Positions 17,917-26,984 of a stretch of 64,000 bases of DNA are shown piece after piece. Position 1 is the first letter of the stretch. Each line of letters starts with the position of its first letter. The position numbers and the translations under genes are program-made. The stretch is from Myxococcus flavus (GTDB lineage: Bacteria; Myxococcota; Myxococcia; Myxococcales; Myxococcaceae), in contig NZ_CP143624.1 of NCBI RefSeq assembly GCF_050038885.1, forward strand, positions 3,162,001-3,226,000. The letters run 5' to 3'. The notes under the pieces are model-generated. The model worked only from the letters and a program-made list of their open reading frames with translations, was not told the origin of the DNA and did no database searches.

Positions 17917-20900
17917 TTACCGCGTCACGTCCGGGCAGCCCAGCGGTTGGAATCGAACGTCCTCGGGGTCGTGGGCATGGAAGAATTGGAGCAGCGCACA
18001 TCTGCGCGCATGCCAATCCGCCGCCTGCTCCAGGGCCCCTCGTTGGCGAGCAAGGAGCGCACTCCCCAGCCAGGCGTCGGCGAGCACCAGGGCATATCGT
18101 TTGTTCGGCGGTTCCGCCTCCCGGAGCGCCTGCCCAAGCCCCCTGGCCTCCGCATAGGCCTTCTCGGCCAGGGAGAACTGCAGCCTCGAGGTCCGCAGGT
18201 CCCCCACGCCAATGAGGACCCGCCCCAGCACCCAGCGGTAGTACTGGTCAACCTCCTGGGACTCGACACACGCCCGGCCCAGCGTCAGCGCTTCGACGAG
18301 CAACGGCTCCGCGGCGTCCAGGTCCCCGGACGCAAGCGCAACCTCCGCGCGGTGAGCCAGGACGAGCGCCTGCAACGCGGAGGAGTAGGAGCTCTTCTTG
18401 GCGATATAGGCATGCAGCGCCCGGGCTCTGTCGAAGTGCTGCGCCGCGAGCGGCAGGTCTCCCGCGGCGAGCTCGAGCTCCGCCAGCTCGGAGATGCTCA
18501 CCGCGAGGCTGCGCAGGTGGTCGACCCAGGTGCCCGGATTGGAGGGCCAGTGCTCCAGCAGCGCAATGGACTCCGTGAAGAGCGCGCGAGCCTTCTCCCA
18601 TTGCCCCCGCGCCATCTCCACCTTTCCCTGCTTGGAGTAGTTGAGCCCCAAGAATTCATGAAAGCGGCTCCCCCCAGGCTCCAGAAGGTGGCCCATCCGG
18701 ATATCGGCGAGTGCCTCCTTGAGCCGCCGCTCCGCCCCCGCGAGCGTCCCATCATGGTACGCCACATCCGCCAGACGATGGGCCATGCGGATGTCCACGA
18801 GCCGCATGTCGGCATCCTGGTGTTCCGGCAGTGGCAGCGCCTTGAGTCCCTCGTCGAGCTCTCCCAGCAGCCTCTTCCGGTCCTCCAAGGTTCCAGGCAG
18901 CCGGCTGAGCTTCCAATCCAGGACTCCGACCACGGCATCCACGGACTTGATGAGCTGCCTGCGGTTCTCGTCGGCCCGATGCCGCTGCCGCGCCGCGATG
19001 TTCCTCGCGTTCTCCGCACGCAACCGCTCGGACTCCGCCCGCCGCCACTCCTGGTCGGTCCTCACCGCGTAGAAGAGAATCAGCAGGACGGCCACGGCGG
19101 CGGAGCACACACTCACTCGCCGTGCCCTGGAGCGCCGCTGCTCCAGCCGCGCGGCTGCGTCCAGGAATCGCAGCGCCCTGGAGCTTGCCCGATGGGACAC
19201 GCCCCCACCGCCGCCCAGGGCGGCGACGCCACCGCGATAGTGCGTGAGCAAGGTCCCAGTGGGGAGCCCTTCATTGGGACACCGCGCCTGCTCCCAGGCG
19301 CTCGCCGCGGCTTCCAGGTCCGCGTGACGCTCGAGCAGCGCGCGTTCCTGCTCCAGCCAACTGACCAGCGAGGGCACCCGGTGGAGCAACGTCTCGTGCA
19401 CGAGGTCCACCCGCTGGGCCGTGGGGCCCGCGCCCTCCGACAGCGTGACCAGCCGCATGCCTTGCTCCATGCCGGAGCTGGCCTGCGTGCGCATCCCCGT
19501 GAGCCGGAGCAGCACCTCCTCGGCCAGGGCATCGCCACCCGCGGCGGCAATGACCTCTTCGCGAGAGCGAGGACGTCGGGTGTCGGGAACACCGCGCCCC
19601 ACTTGAACCAGGTCCAGGAGCAGCCACTTGGCCCGCTCACGTCCTTGAGGCCCCAGGCCATCCAGGAGTGCCTCGGCCTGCTGGGCCAATGCGCCCCCCA
19701 CGCCCCCAAGCCGCTCGTAGTGCGCCTGGGTCAAGGGCGCGCCTTCATTCAACACCCAGAGTGCCCGCAGTGCCTGGCCCAGTAGTGGCAGCCGACCGCC
19801 CTCGTCACGCGCATCCTGGACCAGGCGCGAGGCCAGCCCCGGTTCGAGCCGCAGGCCCGTGTTCCTCGCGACTCCCTTCACGACGCGCTCCAGCGCGGCC
19901 TCGTCCATGGGCAGCAAAGGGAAGCGCGAGGCGGCGTGGAGGTGCCTCGACAGCTCGGGTAGCTGCTCCATCCGGTGGAGGAAGTCGCTGCGCACGCTCG
20001 TGAACAGCCGCAGCGGAGAACCTTGTCCAACGAGCGCCTGGGCAACCAGCGCGTCGAGCGCGCCCTGCTCGGAGAACCCCAGCGTGAACAGTTCCTCCAA
20101 GGGCTCGACGACCAGCAGCACCCGCCAGTCCGCTGACGTGTGGGCCCGCAGGAAATCGAGCAAGGCGCCCGGCCCCATCCGCAGCAACGCCTCCAGTGCC
20201 TCTGGCTGCCTACCGGGCTCGGACGATGGGTAGGCCGTCGCGAGCACCTCGGCCAGCGCACGGAGTGGCGAACTGGAAGGGCGCAAGTTGATGACGCGCC
20301 ACTGAGGTCCCCCCGCCCTCCCTGCCTCACGGAGCCGCGGCAATACCCCAGCCTGAATCAACGACGACTTCCCCACGCCACTGGGGCCTTCCAGTTGGAT
20401 CCAGCGGAGCGGTCCTTCGCGAGCAGAATCCAGCAAGGACAACAGCGTGCGTGTCTCCGCCTCCCGGCCGAAGAACAACGCGGCCTGCTCCTCGACGAAA
20501 GGCGCCAGGCCCGGCACGGGGCAGCGCTCCGGCCCGCCTTCCCAAGGCTGGCCGAGGAGCTCCGCGCAGCGTGCCATCGTTGGACGCGCCTGCGTGTCCT
20601 TCGCGAGCATGGAAGCGATGAAGGCGGACAAGGAGGCAGGGACCTGAGGAGCGAGACTCCGCAGGGAAGGAGGCTCGTCCGACTGGTGTGCAAGAAGAAC
20701 CTCGCGAGGCTCGTCCGAGACGAAGGGCGGACGGCCCGCGAGCATCTCGAAGAGCATCACGCCCAGCGAATACACGTCCGCTGCACCATCCACGGTGGCC
20801 GCGCTCAGGAGCTGCTCGGGCGCCATGTACAGGTAGGTCCCCATGAACGAGGACTCATGGGTATGGACCTGTGTGGTGGCCCGCAGGCCGTCCACGAACG

Positions 20901-21402
20901 TCGGTACCTTCGCGATTCCAAAGTCCAGCAACTTGACCCGGTACCCAGGCGCCACCGCCGCATCCGGGCAGAGGAAGACATTCTCTGGCTTCAGGTCGCG
21001 ATGAACGATTCCCCGGGCATGAACATCCACCATGATGCGGGCAATCTGTTCCGCGATGGCCAGAACCGAGGACTGGGATACAGGCCCCGTTGGTCGCTGC
21101 ATCCACTCGCGAAGCGACACGCCCTGCAGCAACTCCATGGCCAGGAACACATCGCCGCCATGCGGCTCGCAATGGAAGACACGAACCACACCAGGATGGT
21201 CCAGCCCCGCCAGTGCACGCCCCTCCTGGAGGAAGCGCGCGACGAGGTGCGGGTCTTTCGCCGCGGCAGATGACAGGAGCTTGAGCGCAACCCGCTGCCC
21301 CAGATGCTCGTGCACGGCGGCGTACACGTGCCCCATACCGCCGCTGCCGATGAGGTGAAGCAGTCGATACGGGCCGATTCGCTCCGGAATGGGATGTTCC
21401 AT
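17917..21402 (-). CDS. Membrane kinase: STPK + STAND ATPase + TPR-like region
   Basis: An 1161-residue protein. Residues 10-285 are a Hanks kinase (VALK K41, HRDLKPEN 134-141, DFG 160-162, APEQ 195-198). Residues about 305-620 form an nSTAND-type NTPase with FFGREAE (310-316), Walker A GPSGVGKSS (339-347) and a Walker-B-like LLVVEPLEELF (429-439). A single membrane segment lies at about 763-780, followed by roughly 380 helical residues resembling TPR repeats. The kinase and ATPase would face the cytoplasm, and the TPR part the periplasm. It is the first gene of the leftward run, 12 bp before the sigma factor. Such kinases are abundant in myxobacteria, so a CRISPR link is inferred from position only. 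Confidence 0.88.
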   Translation of the reverse strand: MEHPIPERIGPYRLLHLIGSGGMGHVYAAVHEHLGQRVALKLLSSAAAKDPHLVARFLQEGRALAGLDHPGVVRVFHCEPHGGDVFLAMELLQGVSLREWMQRPTGPVSQSSVLAIAEQIARIMVDVHARGIVHRDLKPENVFLCPDAAVAPGYRVKLLDFGIAKVPTFVDGLRATTQVHTHESSFMGTYLYMAPEQLLSAATVDGAADVYSLGVMLFEMLAGRPPFVSDEPREVLLAHQSDEPPSLRSLAPQVPASLSAFIASMLAKDTQARPTMARCAELLGQPWEGGPERCPVPGLAPFVEEQAALFFGREAETRTLLSLLDSAREGPLRWIQLEGPSGVGKSSLIQAGVLPRLREAGRAGGPQWRVINLRPSSSPLRALAEVLATAYPSSEPGRQPEALEALLRMGPGALLDFLRAHTSADWRVLLVVEPLEELFTLGFSEQGALDALVAQALVGQGSPLRLFTSVRSDFLHRMEQLPELSRHLHAASRFPLLPMDEAALERVVKGVARNTGLRLEPGLASRLVQDARDEGGRLPLLGQALRALWVLNEGAPLTQAHYERLGGVGGALAQQAEALLDGLGPQGRERAKWLLLDLVQVGRGVPDTRRPRSREEVIAAAGGDALAEEVLLRLTGMRTQASSGMEQGMRLVTLSEGAGPTAQRVDLVHETLLHRVPSLVSWLEQERALLERHADLEAAASAWEQARCPNEGLPTGTLLTHYRGGVAALGGGGGVSHRASSRALRFLDAAARLEQRRSRARRVSVCSAAVAVLLILFYAVRTDQEWRRAESERLRAENARNIAARQRHRADENRRQLIKSVDAVVGVLDWKLSRLPGTLEDRKRLLGELDEGLKALPLPEHQDADMRLVDIRMAHRLADVAYHDGTLAGAERRLKEALADIRMGHLLEPGGSRFHEFLGLNYSKQGKVEMARGQWEKARALFTESIALLEHWPSNPGTWVDHLRSLAVSISELAELELAAGDLPLAAQHFDRARALHAYIAKKSSYSSALQALVLAHRAEVALASGDLDAAEPLLVEALTLGRACVESQEVDQYYRWVLGRVLIGVGDLRTSRLQFSLAEKAYAEARGLGQALREAEPPNKRYALVLADAWLGSALLARQRGALEQAADWHARRCALLQFFHAHDPEDVRFQPLGCPDVTR

Positions 21403-21540
21403 TGGGGTGCAACGTCTCCCATATCCTGGGAAACCCGACCTGGAGTCTACGTCGGCTCCCCGTGTTCATGTGAGGCGGGGCGACGCCTACCCGACAGGCA
21501 GTCCATTCTGACTCGGCGCCCCCGGAAGAACGGACATGTC

Positions 21541-21560
21541 AGACCCTACCTGTAGGGTCT
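21541..21560. promoter_or_regulatory. 9-bp-arm palindrome, candidate operator
   Basis: AGACCCTAC-CT-GTAGGGTCT: perfect nine-base arms around a two-base centre, in the 167-bp gap between the divergent STAND-kinase gene and the Rpn-family gene, ending nine bases before the latter's ATG. Its position over the likely ribosome-binding/leader region suggests a repressor site or an mRNA hairpin that limits translation. The protein bound is unknown. Confidence 0.45.
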
Positions 21561-21569
21561 TCACACTTC

Positions 21570-22433
21570 ATGAACTCCGTCTTCGACCTCATCCTGCGCA
21601 GGCTGGTGCAGGGACATCCCGAGCAACTCCTGCTGCTCCTCTTCGGTGGGCAGACACCAGCCTTCATCCGGATGGCGGACTCCAGCCTTCCTCAGTCCGA
21701 GCGGCGCGCTGACACGGTGCTGGTCGTGGAAGCTCATGGCATGCGCTTCGCCGTGGACGTCGAAATCCAGGCCCAGGCGGACCCGCACTTCGCAGTGCGG
21801 TTGCTGGACTACACGGTTCGCATCCACCGCCGGGAGAAGCTCGCCGTGCTCCCGGTCGCGGTCTACCTCGTCCCCGAAGCCGAGGGCATGCCGCCTCCCT
21901 ACGGCTTCGAGTGTCCTGGCATCCGCGTCCTCCACTTCGATTTTCAGGTGGTCCGCCTCTGGGAGGTGGACTTCCTCCAGCCCGCCTTGCGGGCGGCCCC
22001 CGCCCTGCTTCCCCTCTCTGTCCTGGAATCACGCGCGGGTCCCGAGCGGATCGCCTGGGCCGAACCCGGCATCGACCAGGCACCGAGCCTTTCGTCGGAG
22101 GAACGCCTAGACTTGCTCGTGGTACTCGGCACGCTGGCTTCCCGCCGCTTCGGGCAGGCCAGGCTCAGTCAGCACCTGAGGGACATCATGATTGATTCAC
22201 CGTTCTGGGAAGAGCAACGCGAGCTGGTCCGAGTTCGTGTGCAGGTCAGCGAGCGAGTCCAGCTCCTGCTGATCTTCGCCAATGCTCGCGGGCTTCCCCA
22301 ACCGCCCGATGCCGAGGAGCGTCTCGCCCAGCTCGGCGCCGCGTCCCTGAAGGACCTCGTCACCAAGGTCGTGACCGCCCCAGACGCAGCGGCCACCGAG
22401 CTGCGCGCCGTCCTCACCCCACAGGGGCACTGA
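21570..22433 (+). CDS. Rpn-family PD-(D/E)XK nuclease/transposase-like protein
   Basis: A 287-residue protein of the Rpn (recombination-promoting nuclease, formerly 'putative transposase') type. The nuclease core is visible at about residues 45-105: ADTVLVVEA...FAVDVEIQAQADP with D and E-x-Q in place, then RLLDYTVRIHRREKLAVLPVAVYL. The C-terminal half is helical with variable repeats. Related proteins cleave DNA and aid RecA-independent recombination; some act in phage defence. ATG 21570 lacks a clear Shine-Dalgarno because the palindrome sits there. No inverted repeats or other transposon parts flank it, so it is a resident gene, not an insertion sequence. Confidence 0.75.
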   Translation: MNSVFDLILRRLVQGHPEQLLLLLFGGQTPAFIRMADSSLPQSERRADTVLVVEAHGMRFAVDVEIQAQADPHFAVRLLDYTVRIHRREKLAVLPVAVYLVPEAEGMPPPYGFECPGIRVLHFDFQVVRLWEVDFLQPALRAAPALLPLSVLESRAGPERIAWAEPGIDQAPSLSSEERLDLLVVLGTLASRRFGQARLSQHLRDIMIDSPFWEEQRELVRVRVQVSERVQLLLIFANARGLPQPPDAEERLAQLGAASLKDLVTKVVTAPDAAATELRAVLTPQGH

Positions 22434-22442
22434 CTCCGCTCG

Positions 22443-23255
22443 CTACTCCTTCACCGCCCCCGCGGTGAGCCCGGAGACAATCCGCCGCTGGAACAGCACC
22501 GTGAGCGCCACCAGGGGCAGCGTGGCCACGACGGAGGCCGCGGCAATCTCACCCCAGGGCTCGCGGTACTCGCTGGCGAACAGGCTGATGGCCACCGGCA
22601 CCGTGCGCTTCTCCGGCGTGGAGAGGAACGTCAACGCATAGAGGAACTCGTTCCACGCGAAGATGAAGACGAGAATCGCAGTGGTCGCCAGCCCCGGCGC
22701 GGCCAGGGGCAGCAGCACCCGCCGGAAGGCCTGGAACGGCGTGCAGCCGTCCACGCGCGCGGCGCGGTAGAGCTCGTCGGGCAGTTGCCGGAAGAATGAC
22801 GTCAGCACCCACAGCGTCAGGGGCAGGGCGAACGTCGCATACGGCAACGCCAGCCCCACCAGGCTGTCGCGCAGGCCCACCGCGCGCAGAATCAGGTACA
22901 GCGGGCTCACCGTGGCGATGGGCGGGAACATGCTCACCGCCAGCGCCGCGCTCAGCAGCAGGCCCTTGCCGCGGAACTCCAGCTTCGCCAGGGCGAAGGC
23001 CGCCGCGGCGCCCACGGTGAGGCAGAAGCCCGTCGTCAACGCCGCCACCACCAGCGAGTTCAGCACCACGCGCAGGAAGGGCCGGCCCCACAGCACGCTC
23101 GCGTAGTTCTCCAGCGTCAGGTGCGAGGGCCAGGGCCGCGTCAGCTCGCCATCCGGCCAGAGGCTCGTCAGCGCCTGCCAGCAGAAGGGCCCCAGGAAGA
23201 AGGTCAGGAACGCCACCACCGCCAGCGCGGTGCCCAGACCGGGCCGGTGCTTCAT
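22443..23255 (-). CDS. Carbohydrate ABC transporter permease, MalG type
   Basis: A 270-residue inner-membrane protein with six predicted helices. The cytoplasmic EAA loop ELYRAARVDGCTPFQAFRRV (about 175-194), which docks the ATPase, is in the standard position, with LPLAAPGL after it. ATG 23255 overlaps the stop of the partner permease (ATGA). It pairs with the upstream MalF-type permease and the lipoprotein binding protein to import a sugar or oligosaccharide. The gene ends nine bases from the convergent Rpn gene. Confidence 0.92.
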   Translation of the reverse strand: MKHRPGLGTALAVVAFLTFFLGPFCWQALTSLWPDGELTRPWPSHLTLENYASVLWGRPFLRVVLNSLVVAALTTGFCLTVGAAAAFALAKLEFRGKGLLLSAALAVSMFPPIATVSPLYLILRAVGLRDSLVGLALPYATFALPLTLWVLTSFFRQLPDELYRAARVDGCTPFQAFRRVLLPLAAPGLATTAILVFIFAWNEFLYALTFLSTPEKRTVPVAISLFASEYREPWGEIAAASVVATLPLVALTVLFQRRIVSGLTAGAVKE

Positions 23256-24130
23256 CGCGCCGCCTCCTCTCGGCCCAGCAGGCGCAGCCACACCGCCGCC
23301 AGCACCACCACGCACAGGAAGGTCGCCACCGAGAGCGTGCTCCCGTACCCGAAGTCCCCCGAGCGCATCAGCGTCTTGTACGCGTAGATGCTCAGCGTCT
23401 CCGTCGTGTTCGCCGGCCCACCCTCCGTCAGCACGTAGATGGCGTCGAACACCCGGAACGCATCCAGCGAGCGGAACAGCAACGCCAGCAGCAGCGCCGG
23501 CTTGAGCAGCGGCAATGTAATCGACACGAAGGCCCGCCACGGGGACGCGCCGTCCACGTGCGCCGCCTTGTACAGGTCCTCGGGGATGCCCTGCAGCCCC
23601 GCGAGCACCAGCAGCGCCACGAAGGGCGTCGTCTTCCACACGTCCACCAGGATGGCCGCGTGCAGCGCGTACCCCGGCGCGCCCAGCCAGTTGATGTCCT
23701 GCCCCGGCAGCAGCCGGTTGATGACGCCGTACTCCGGGTTGAACATCCACGCCCACAGCCGCGCGCTCACCACGGTGGGAATCGCCCAGGGCACCAGCAC
23801 CGAGGCCCGCAGCAGCCCCCGGCCGGGAAACGCCCTCTGCAGCAGCAGCGCCAGCGGCACCGCGAGCAGGAGCTCCACCGTCACCGCCACCGCGGTGAAG
23901 TACGCCGTGTTCCCCAGCGCCGCCCAGAAGCGCGCGTCGCCCAGCAGGTAGGCGTAGTTCTCCAGCCCCGTGAAGCGCCGCTCGCCGAAGACGAGGATGA
24001 AGCGGTGCAAGCTCAGCCACACCGCGGCGAGGATGGGGTACAGCGCCACGCCCGCCAGCACCAGCACCGCCGGCGCCACCAGCAGGTACGCCTGCCGGCG
24101 CTCCTGCTCCATCGAGCCGCGCCGGCTCAC
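23252..24130 (-). CDS. Carbohydrate ABC transporter permease, MalF type
   Basis: A 292-residue permease with six or seven helices and an EAA loop DLYKAAHVDGASPWRAFVSI in the last third. I chose GTG 24130, which overlaps the binding-protein stop (GTGA) and has GGGGGAGGGG just upstream; ATG 24112 is an alternative six codons in. It forms the channel with the MalG-type protein. No ATP-binding subunit is encoded here, so a shared MsmK/UgpC-like ATPase elsewhere is probably used. Confidence 0.92.
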   Translation of the reverse strand: MSRRGSMEQERRQAYLLVAPAVLVLAGVALYPILAAVWLSLHRFILVFGERRFTGLENYAYLLGDARFWAALGNTAYFTAVAVTVELLLAVPLALLLQRAFPGRGLLRASVLVPWAIPTVVSARLWAWMFNPEYGVINRLLPGQDINWLGAPGYALHAAILVDVWKTTPFVALLVLAGLQGIPEDLYKAAHVDGASPWRAFVSITLPLLKPALLLALLFRSLDAFRVFDAIYVLTEGGPANTTETLSIYAYKTLMRSGDFGYGSTLSVATFLCVVVLAAVWLRLLGREEAAR

Positions 24131-25407
24131 GGCCCCTCCCCCGTCAGATGGTCCACCTGCCGCTGCGCGCGCTTCAGCGCGTCCTCGGGCGTGCGCAGCC
24201 CGGCCACGGCGGCGGAGAACTCGCTCTGGAGCACGTCCGAAATCAGGTTGTAGTACGGCGTCACCGGGCGGGGCTTCGCGCGCTCCACCATGGGCAGCAG
24301 GCTCGCGATGAACGGCGCTTCCTCGCGCAGACGCGGGTCCTCGTACACGGCGGGCCGCGGCGGGTTGCGCGCGTAGCTCAGCGCGAGCACCCGGTTCGCC
24401 TCCGGCGACGTGAGGTGCGCAATCAGCCGCGCCGCCAGCTTCCGCCGCGCCGGGGACACGTGCGCGTTCACCGCGAGCTGCCATCCCCCCAGCGCGCCGG
24501 AGCCCGGCTCGCCGCTCACCGTCGGCAGCGGCGCGATGCCCACCTTGCCGCGAATGGGCGAGCCGGGCTTCTGCGCCTCGCTCCACGCGTAGGGCCAGTT
24601 GCGCATGAACACCGCGCGCCCCTCCTGGAACACGCGCCGCGACTCCTCCTCGGAGAAGCCCGTCACCGTCGCCGGCGACACACCCCGCTCCACCAGCCCG
24701 CGCAGGTACGCGAGCGCCTCGCGCGCGGGCGCGTCATCCAGCAGCACCCGCCCGTCCTCGGACAGCGCCCGGCCGCCGTGCCCCCACAGCGCCTCGTACA
24801 CGTTGCAGGAGAGGCCCTCGTACTGCCGGCCCTGCCACACGTAGCCCTGGAGCCCCGGCGTCTTCGCCATGGCCTCGCGCGCGAAGCGCTCCAGCTCCGC
24901 GTACGTGCGCGGCGCGCGCGGCACCAGGTCCTTCCGGTAGTACAGCACGCCCACGTCCAGGTACCACGGCACCGCGTACGTGCGGCCCTCCACCACCACG
25001 GCCTCCACGGGGCCGGGGAAGAAGTCCTCGCGCAGGCGCTCGGGCGGGAAGTCCTCGGACAGGTCCGCAATCCAGCCGGCGCGGGCGAACTCGGGCACCC
25101 AGACGACGTCCGCCACCAGCACGTCGAAGTCCCGCGCGCCGCCCTCCAGCGACGTGAGGAAGAACTGGTGCGCCAGGTCCGAGGCGTTGGGCAGCGCCTC
25201 CGTGACGAGCTCCACGCCGGGGTTCTCCCGCTCGAAGCGCGCCAGCAGCTCGCGGAACGGCTCCGGCGGGCCCCACAGCGGCTGATACTTGAACACGAGC
25301 CGCGTGCGGCCCGCGGCCTCGCCCGTCGCCTCCTGGCGCCGGCAGCCCCCCAGGCCCACCAGCACGGCGAGGCCCAGCACGAACAGGATGGAGCCAGGGC
25401 GTCCCAT
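24127..25407 (-). CDS. Sugar ABC transporter substrate-binding lipoprotein
   Basis: A 426-residue extracytoplasmic solute-binding protein (family 1). The N-terminus is a lipoprotein signal ending in GLGGC at residues 19-23, so it would be anchored at the outer face of the inner membrane. Typical SBP-1 features include RTRLVFKYQPLWGPPEPFREL, FERENPGVEL and a C-terminal helical lobe with ALGGWQLAVN. ATG 25407 is preferred over a longer frame because the signal peptide begins there. First gene of the three-gene importer operon. The substrate cannot be told from sequence. Confidence 0.9.
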   Translation of the reverse strand: MGRPGSILFVLGLAVLVGLGGCRRQEATGEAAGRTRLVFKYQPLWGPPEPFRELLARFERENPGVELVTEALPNASDLAHQFFLTSLEGGARDFDVLVADVVWVPEFARAGWIADLSEDFPPERLREDFFPGPVEAVVVEGRTYAVPWYLDVGVLYYRKDLVPRAPRTYAELERFAREAMAKTPGLQGYVWQGRQYEGLSCNVYEALWGHGGRALSEDGRVLLDDAPAREALAYLRGLVERGVSPATVTGFSEEESRRVFQEGRAVFMRNWPYAWSEAQKPGSPIRGKVGIAPLPTVSGEPGSGALGGWQLAVNAHVSPARRKLAARLIAHLTSPEANRVLALSYARNPPRPAVYEDPRLREEAPFIASLLPMVERAKPRPVTPYYNLISDVLQSEFSAAVAGLRTPEDALKRAQRQVDHLTGEGP

Positions 25408-25650
25408 GCGTCCGGCATGACTCCAGCCACGCCCCCCCACGTCAAGCCTGGGAATCCGCGGAGGTCCGCACGTCAACACCCCGAAAGTCTGGCACTCATG
25501 AATGAAAACAAACTTTCAGACATTCACATCGAGGCACCAAAGCCAATCACGCGCCGTGAGCCCGTGACAACCGAGGGAGAGCCACGATTCGCTTGGGCGC
25601 GGCATGAGCGGTATTCTCTCGCAGGCAGGAACAACTCGGGAGGGGGAGAG

Positions 25651-26070
25651 ATGAAACAGCAGCCTCAGGAGTGGAAGTGCGGCGCTCACCGGGCACACTT
25701 CGAGGAGCCGGACACGCTGGTCGCTGTCTTCAGCGGACTCATCAACCTGGACGAGGTGAAACAGACGGTCAGCCTCTATGAGGAGACGGCCCGGCAGAAG
25801 GGCCAGTACTACCTCATCGCGGACATCGGCCGCTCCTCCCTGGAGGCGGCGGGCCGCAGGTACATGTCCGAGAAGGCCCGCTCCGACTGGTACCACGCCA
25901 TCCTCTACGTCGGCGCGGACATCGTCATGCAGACCTTCGTCAAGGCCATCGCCCTGGCGCTGCTCTTCACCGGCAAGTCGACCTTCGAGACGGTGTTCGT
26001 CAAGACGCAGGACGAAGCCCGCGCCTGGATTGCCCAGCACCGGGCCCGCGCCAAGAGCAAGGCGAGCTGA
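25651..26070 (+). CDS. STAS/SEC14-like small protein (paralogue 1)
   Basis: A 139-residue cytosolic protein with the SpoIIAA-like STAS/SEC14 fold pattern: a strand-rich start (VAVFSGLINLDEVKQTV), YYLIADIGRSSLEA (about 50-63), then a helix and FETVFVKTQDEARAWI. ATG 25651 follows a strong GGGAGGGGGAGAG. It is about 60% identical by eye to the next gene and was probably produced by tandem duplication. Function unknown; STAS-like folds often bind partners or lipids. The 243 bp upstream include an AT-rich patch (25495-25545) that may hold its promoter. Confidence 0.7.
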   Translation: MKQQPQEWKCGAHRAHFEEPDTLVAVFSGLINLDEVKQTVSLYEETARQKGQYYLIADIGRSSLEAAGRRYMSEKARSDWYHAILYVGADIVMQTFVKAIALALLFTGKSTFETVFVKTQDEARAWIAQHRARAKSKAS

Positions 26071-26165
26071 CCGGGTCAAGAATTCCCCGCCCAATTCGAC
26101 AGGCATGTATCTCGTACTATTCCCTCATGGGCGCTATGCTCACAGGGGATTCTGGAGGGAGTGAC

Positions 26166-26576
26166 ATGCAGCAACTGGAATGGAAAATCGGCGCGCACAC
26201 GATTCGCTACGAGGCGCCGGACATCGTCCTGGCGACCTTCGTCGGTCCCATCGACCTGGATGAAATCAAGCGCTCGGTCGAGGCGTACGGGGAGATTGCC
26301 CAGCGGTACGGGCCGTACTACCTCATCGCGGACATCGGCCAGTCCCAGCTCGGCGCGGAGCCCCGGCGCTACCTGTCGGAGAACGCCAAGGCCGACTGGT
26401 TCAAGGGCAGCATCTACGTCGGCGCGGACGTGGTGCAGCAGACCTTCGGCAAGGTCATCGCGCTGGGCATGCTCTTCACCGGCAAGTCGCGCTTCGAGAC
26501 CACCTTCGTGAAGGACCTCGACGAGGCCCGCGCCTGGGTGGCCCAGCACCGCCAGAAGAACAAGAAGCTGGGCTGA
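26166..26576 (+). CDS. STAS/SEC14-like small protein (paralogue 2)
   Basis: A 136-residue protein parallel to the preceding gene along its whole length (PYYLIADIGQSQLGA, then a shared YVGADVVQQTFGKVIALGMLF-like block and FETTFVKDLDEARAWVAQH). ATG 26166 is preferred to an upstream ATG at 26127 because GGAGGGAG sits five bases before it and similarity to paralogue 1 begins there. The 95-bp gap suggests co-transcription or a separate weak promoter. Role unknown. Confidence 0.7.
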   Translation: MQQLEWKIGAHTIRYEAPDIVLATFVGPIDLDEIKRSVEAYGEIAQRYGPYYLIADIGQSQLGAEPRRYLSENAKADWFKGSIYVGADVVQQTFGKVIALGMLFTGKSRFETTFVKDLDEARAWVAQHRQKNKKLG

Positions 26577-26597
26577 GCCCCGCTGACGGCGTCCCGG

Positions 26598-26617
26598 GGT
26601 GGGCCTCGAGGCCCACC
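26598..26617. terminator. 20-bp perfect palindrome, probable terminator
   Basis: GGTGGGCCTCGAGGCCCACC, a perfect palindrome 21 bases after the stop of the second STAS-like gene. It would form a very stable GC stem but has almost no loop and no T-tract, as is common in high-GC genomes. The remaining gap to 26984 holds no gene; 26735-26830 is unusually AT-rich and is the likely promoter region of the P450 gene. Confidence 0.45.
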
Positions 26618-26984
26618 GTGACTGCCCCTTCCCCCCACCAGGCCCCTGCGGTGCCACGCGCCATGATGGGCGCTCCCGCTCCAGGCATGGCCGGCGGCTG
26701 CCCGGGAAGCGCACGCGAGGTGAAAGACCTCGCACTGCGAATGGAATATACTGGCTTTACTGGAATCAAACGTTCAGATTGAAAACCAGTGAAGCTAAAA
26801 AATTTCGCTAGAACTGGCACTGAAGCCTGAATTCGTTGTATAGGCGGCTTTCGGGAGCCTCTTCCTGCCCGGTTGTTCCTCGCCAGCTCCCGTCAATCCT
26901 GACCCATGCCTCGGAGGGGTGCGCCCCTCCATTGCCCATCACCCGCTGCAGGCGAACCGCGTGCCGGGGGGCCGCGCTCGCCTG

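Noticed and set aside
21570..22433. Insertion sequence (Rpn proteins are often labelled transposase)
   Set aside because: No terminal inverted repeats or target duplications seen; resident nuclease-type gene is the better reading.
22443..24020. Single 525-residue frame covering both permease regions
   Set aside because: Its first half is an out-of-frame read of the MalF-type gene; two separate genes with ATGA overlap explain the region.
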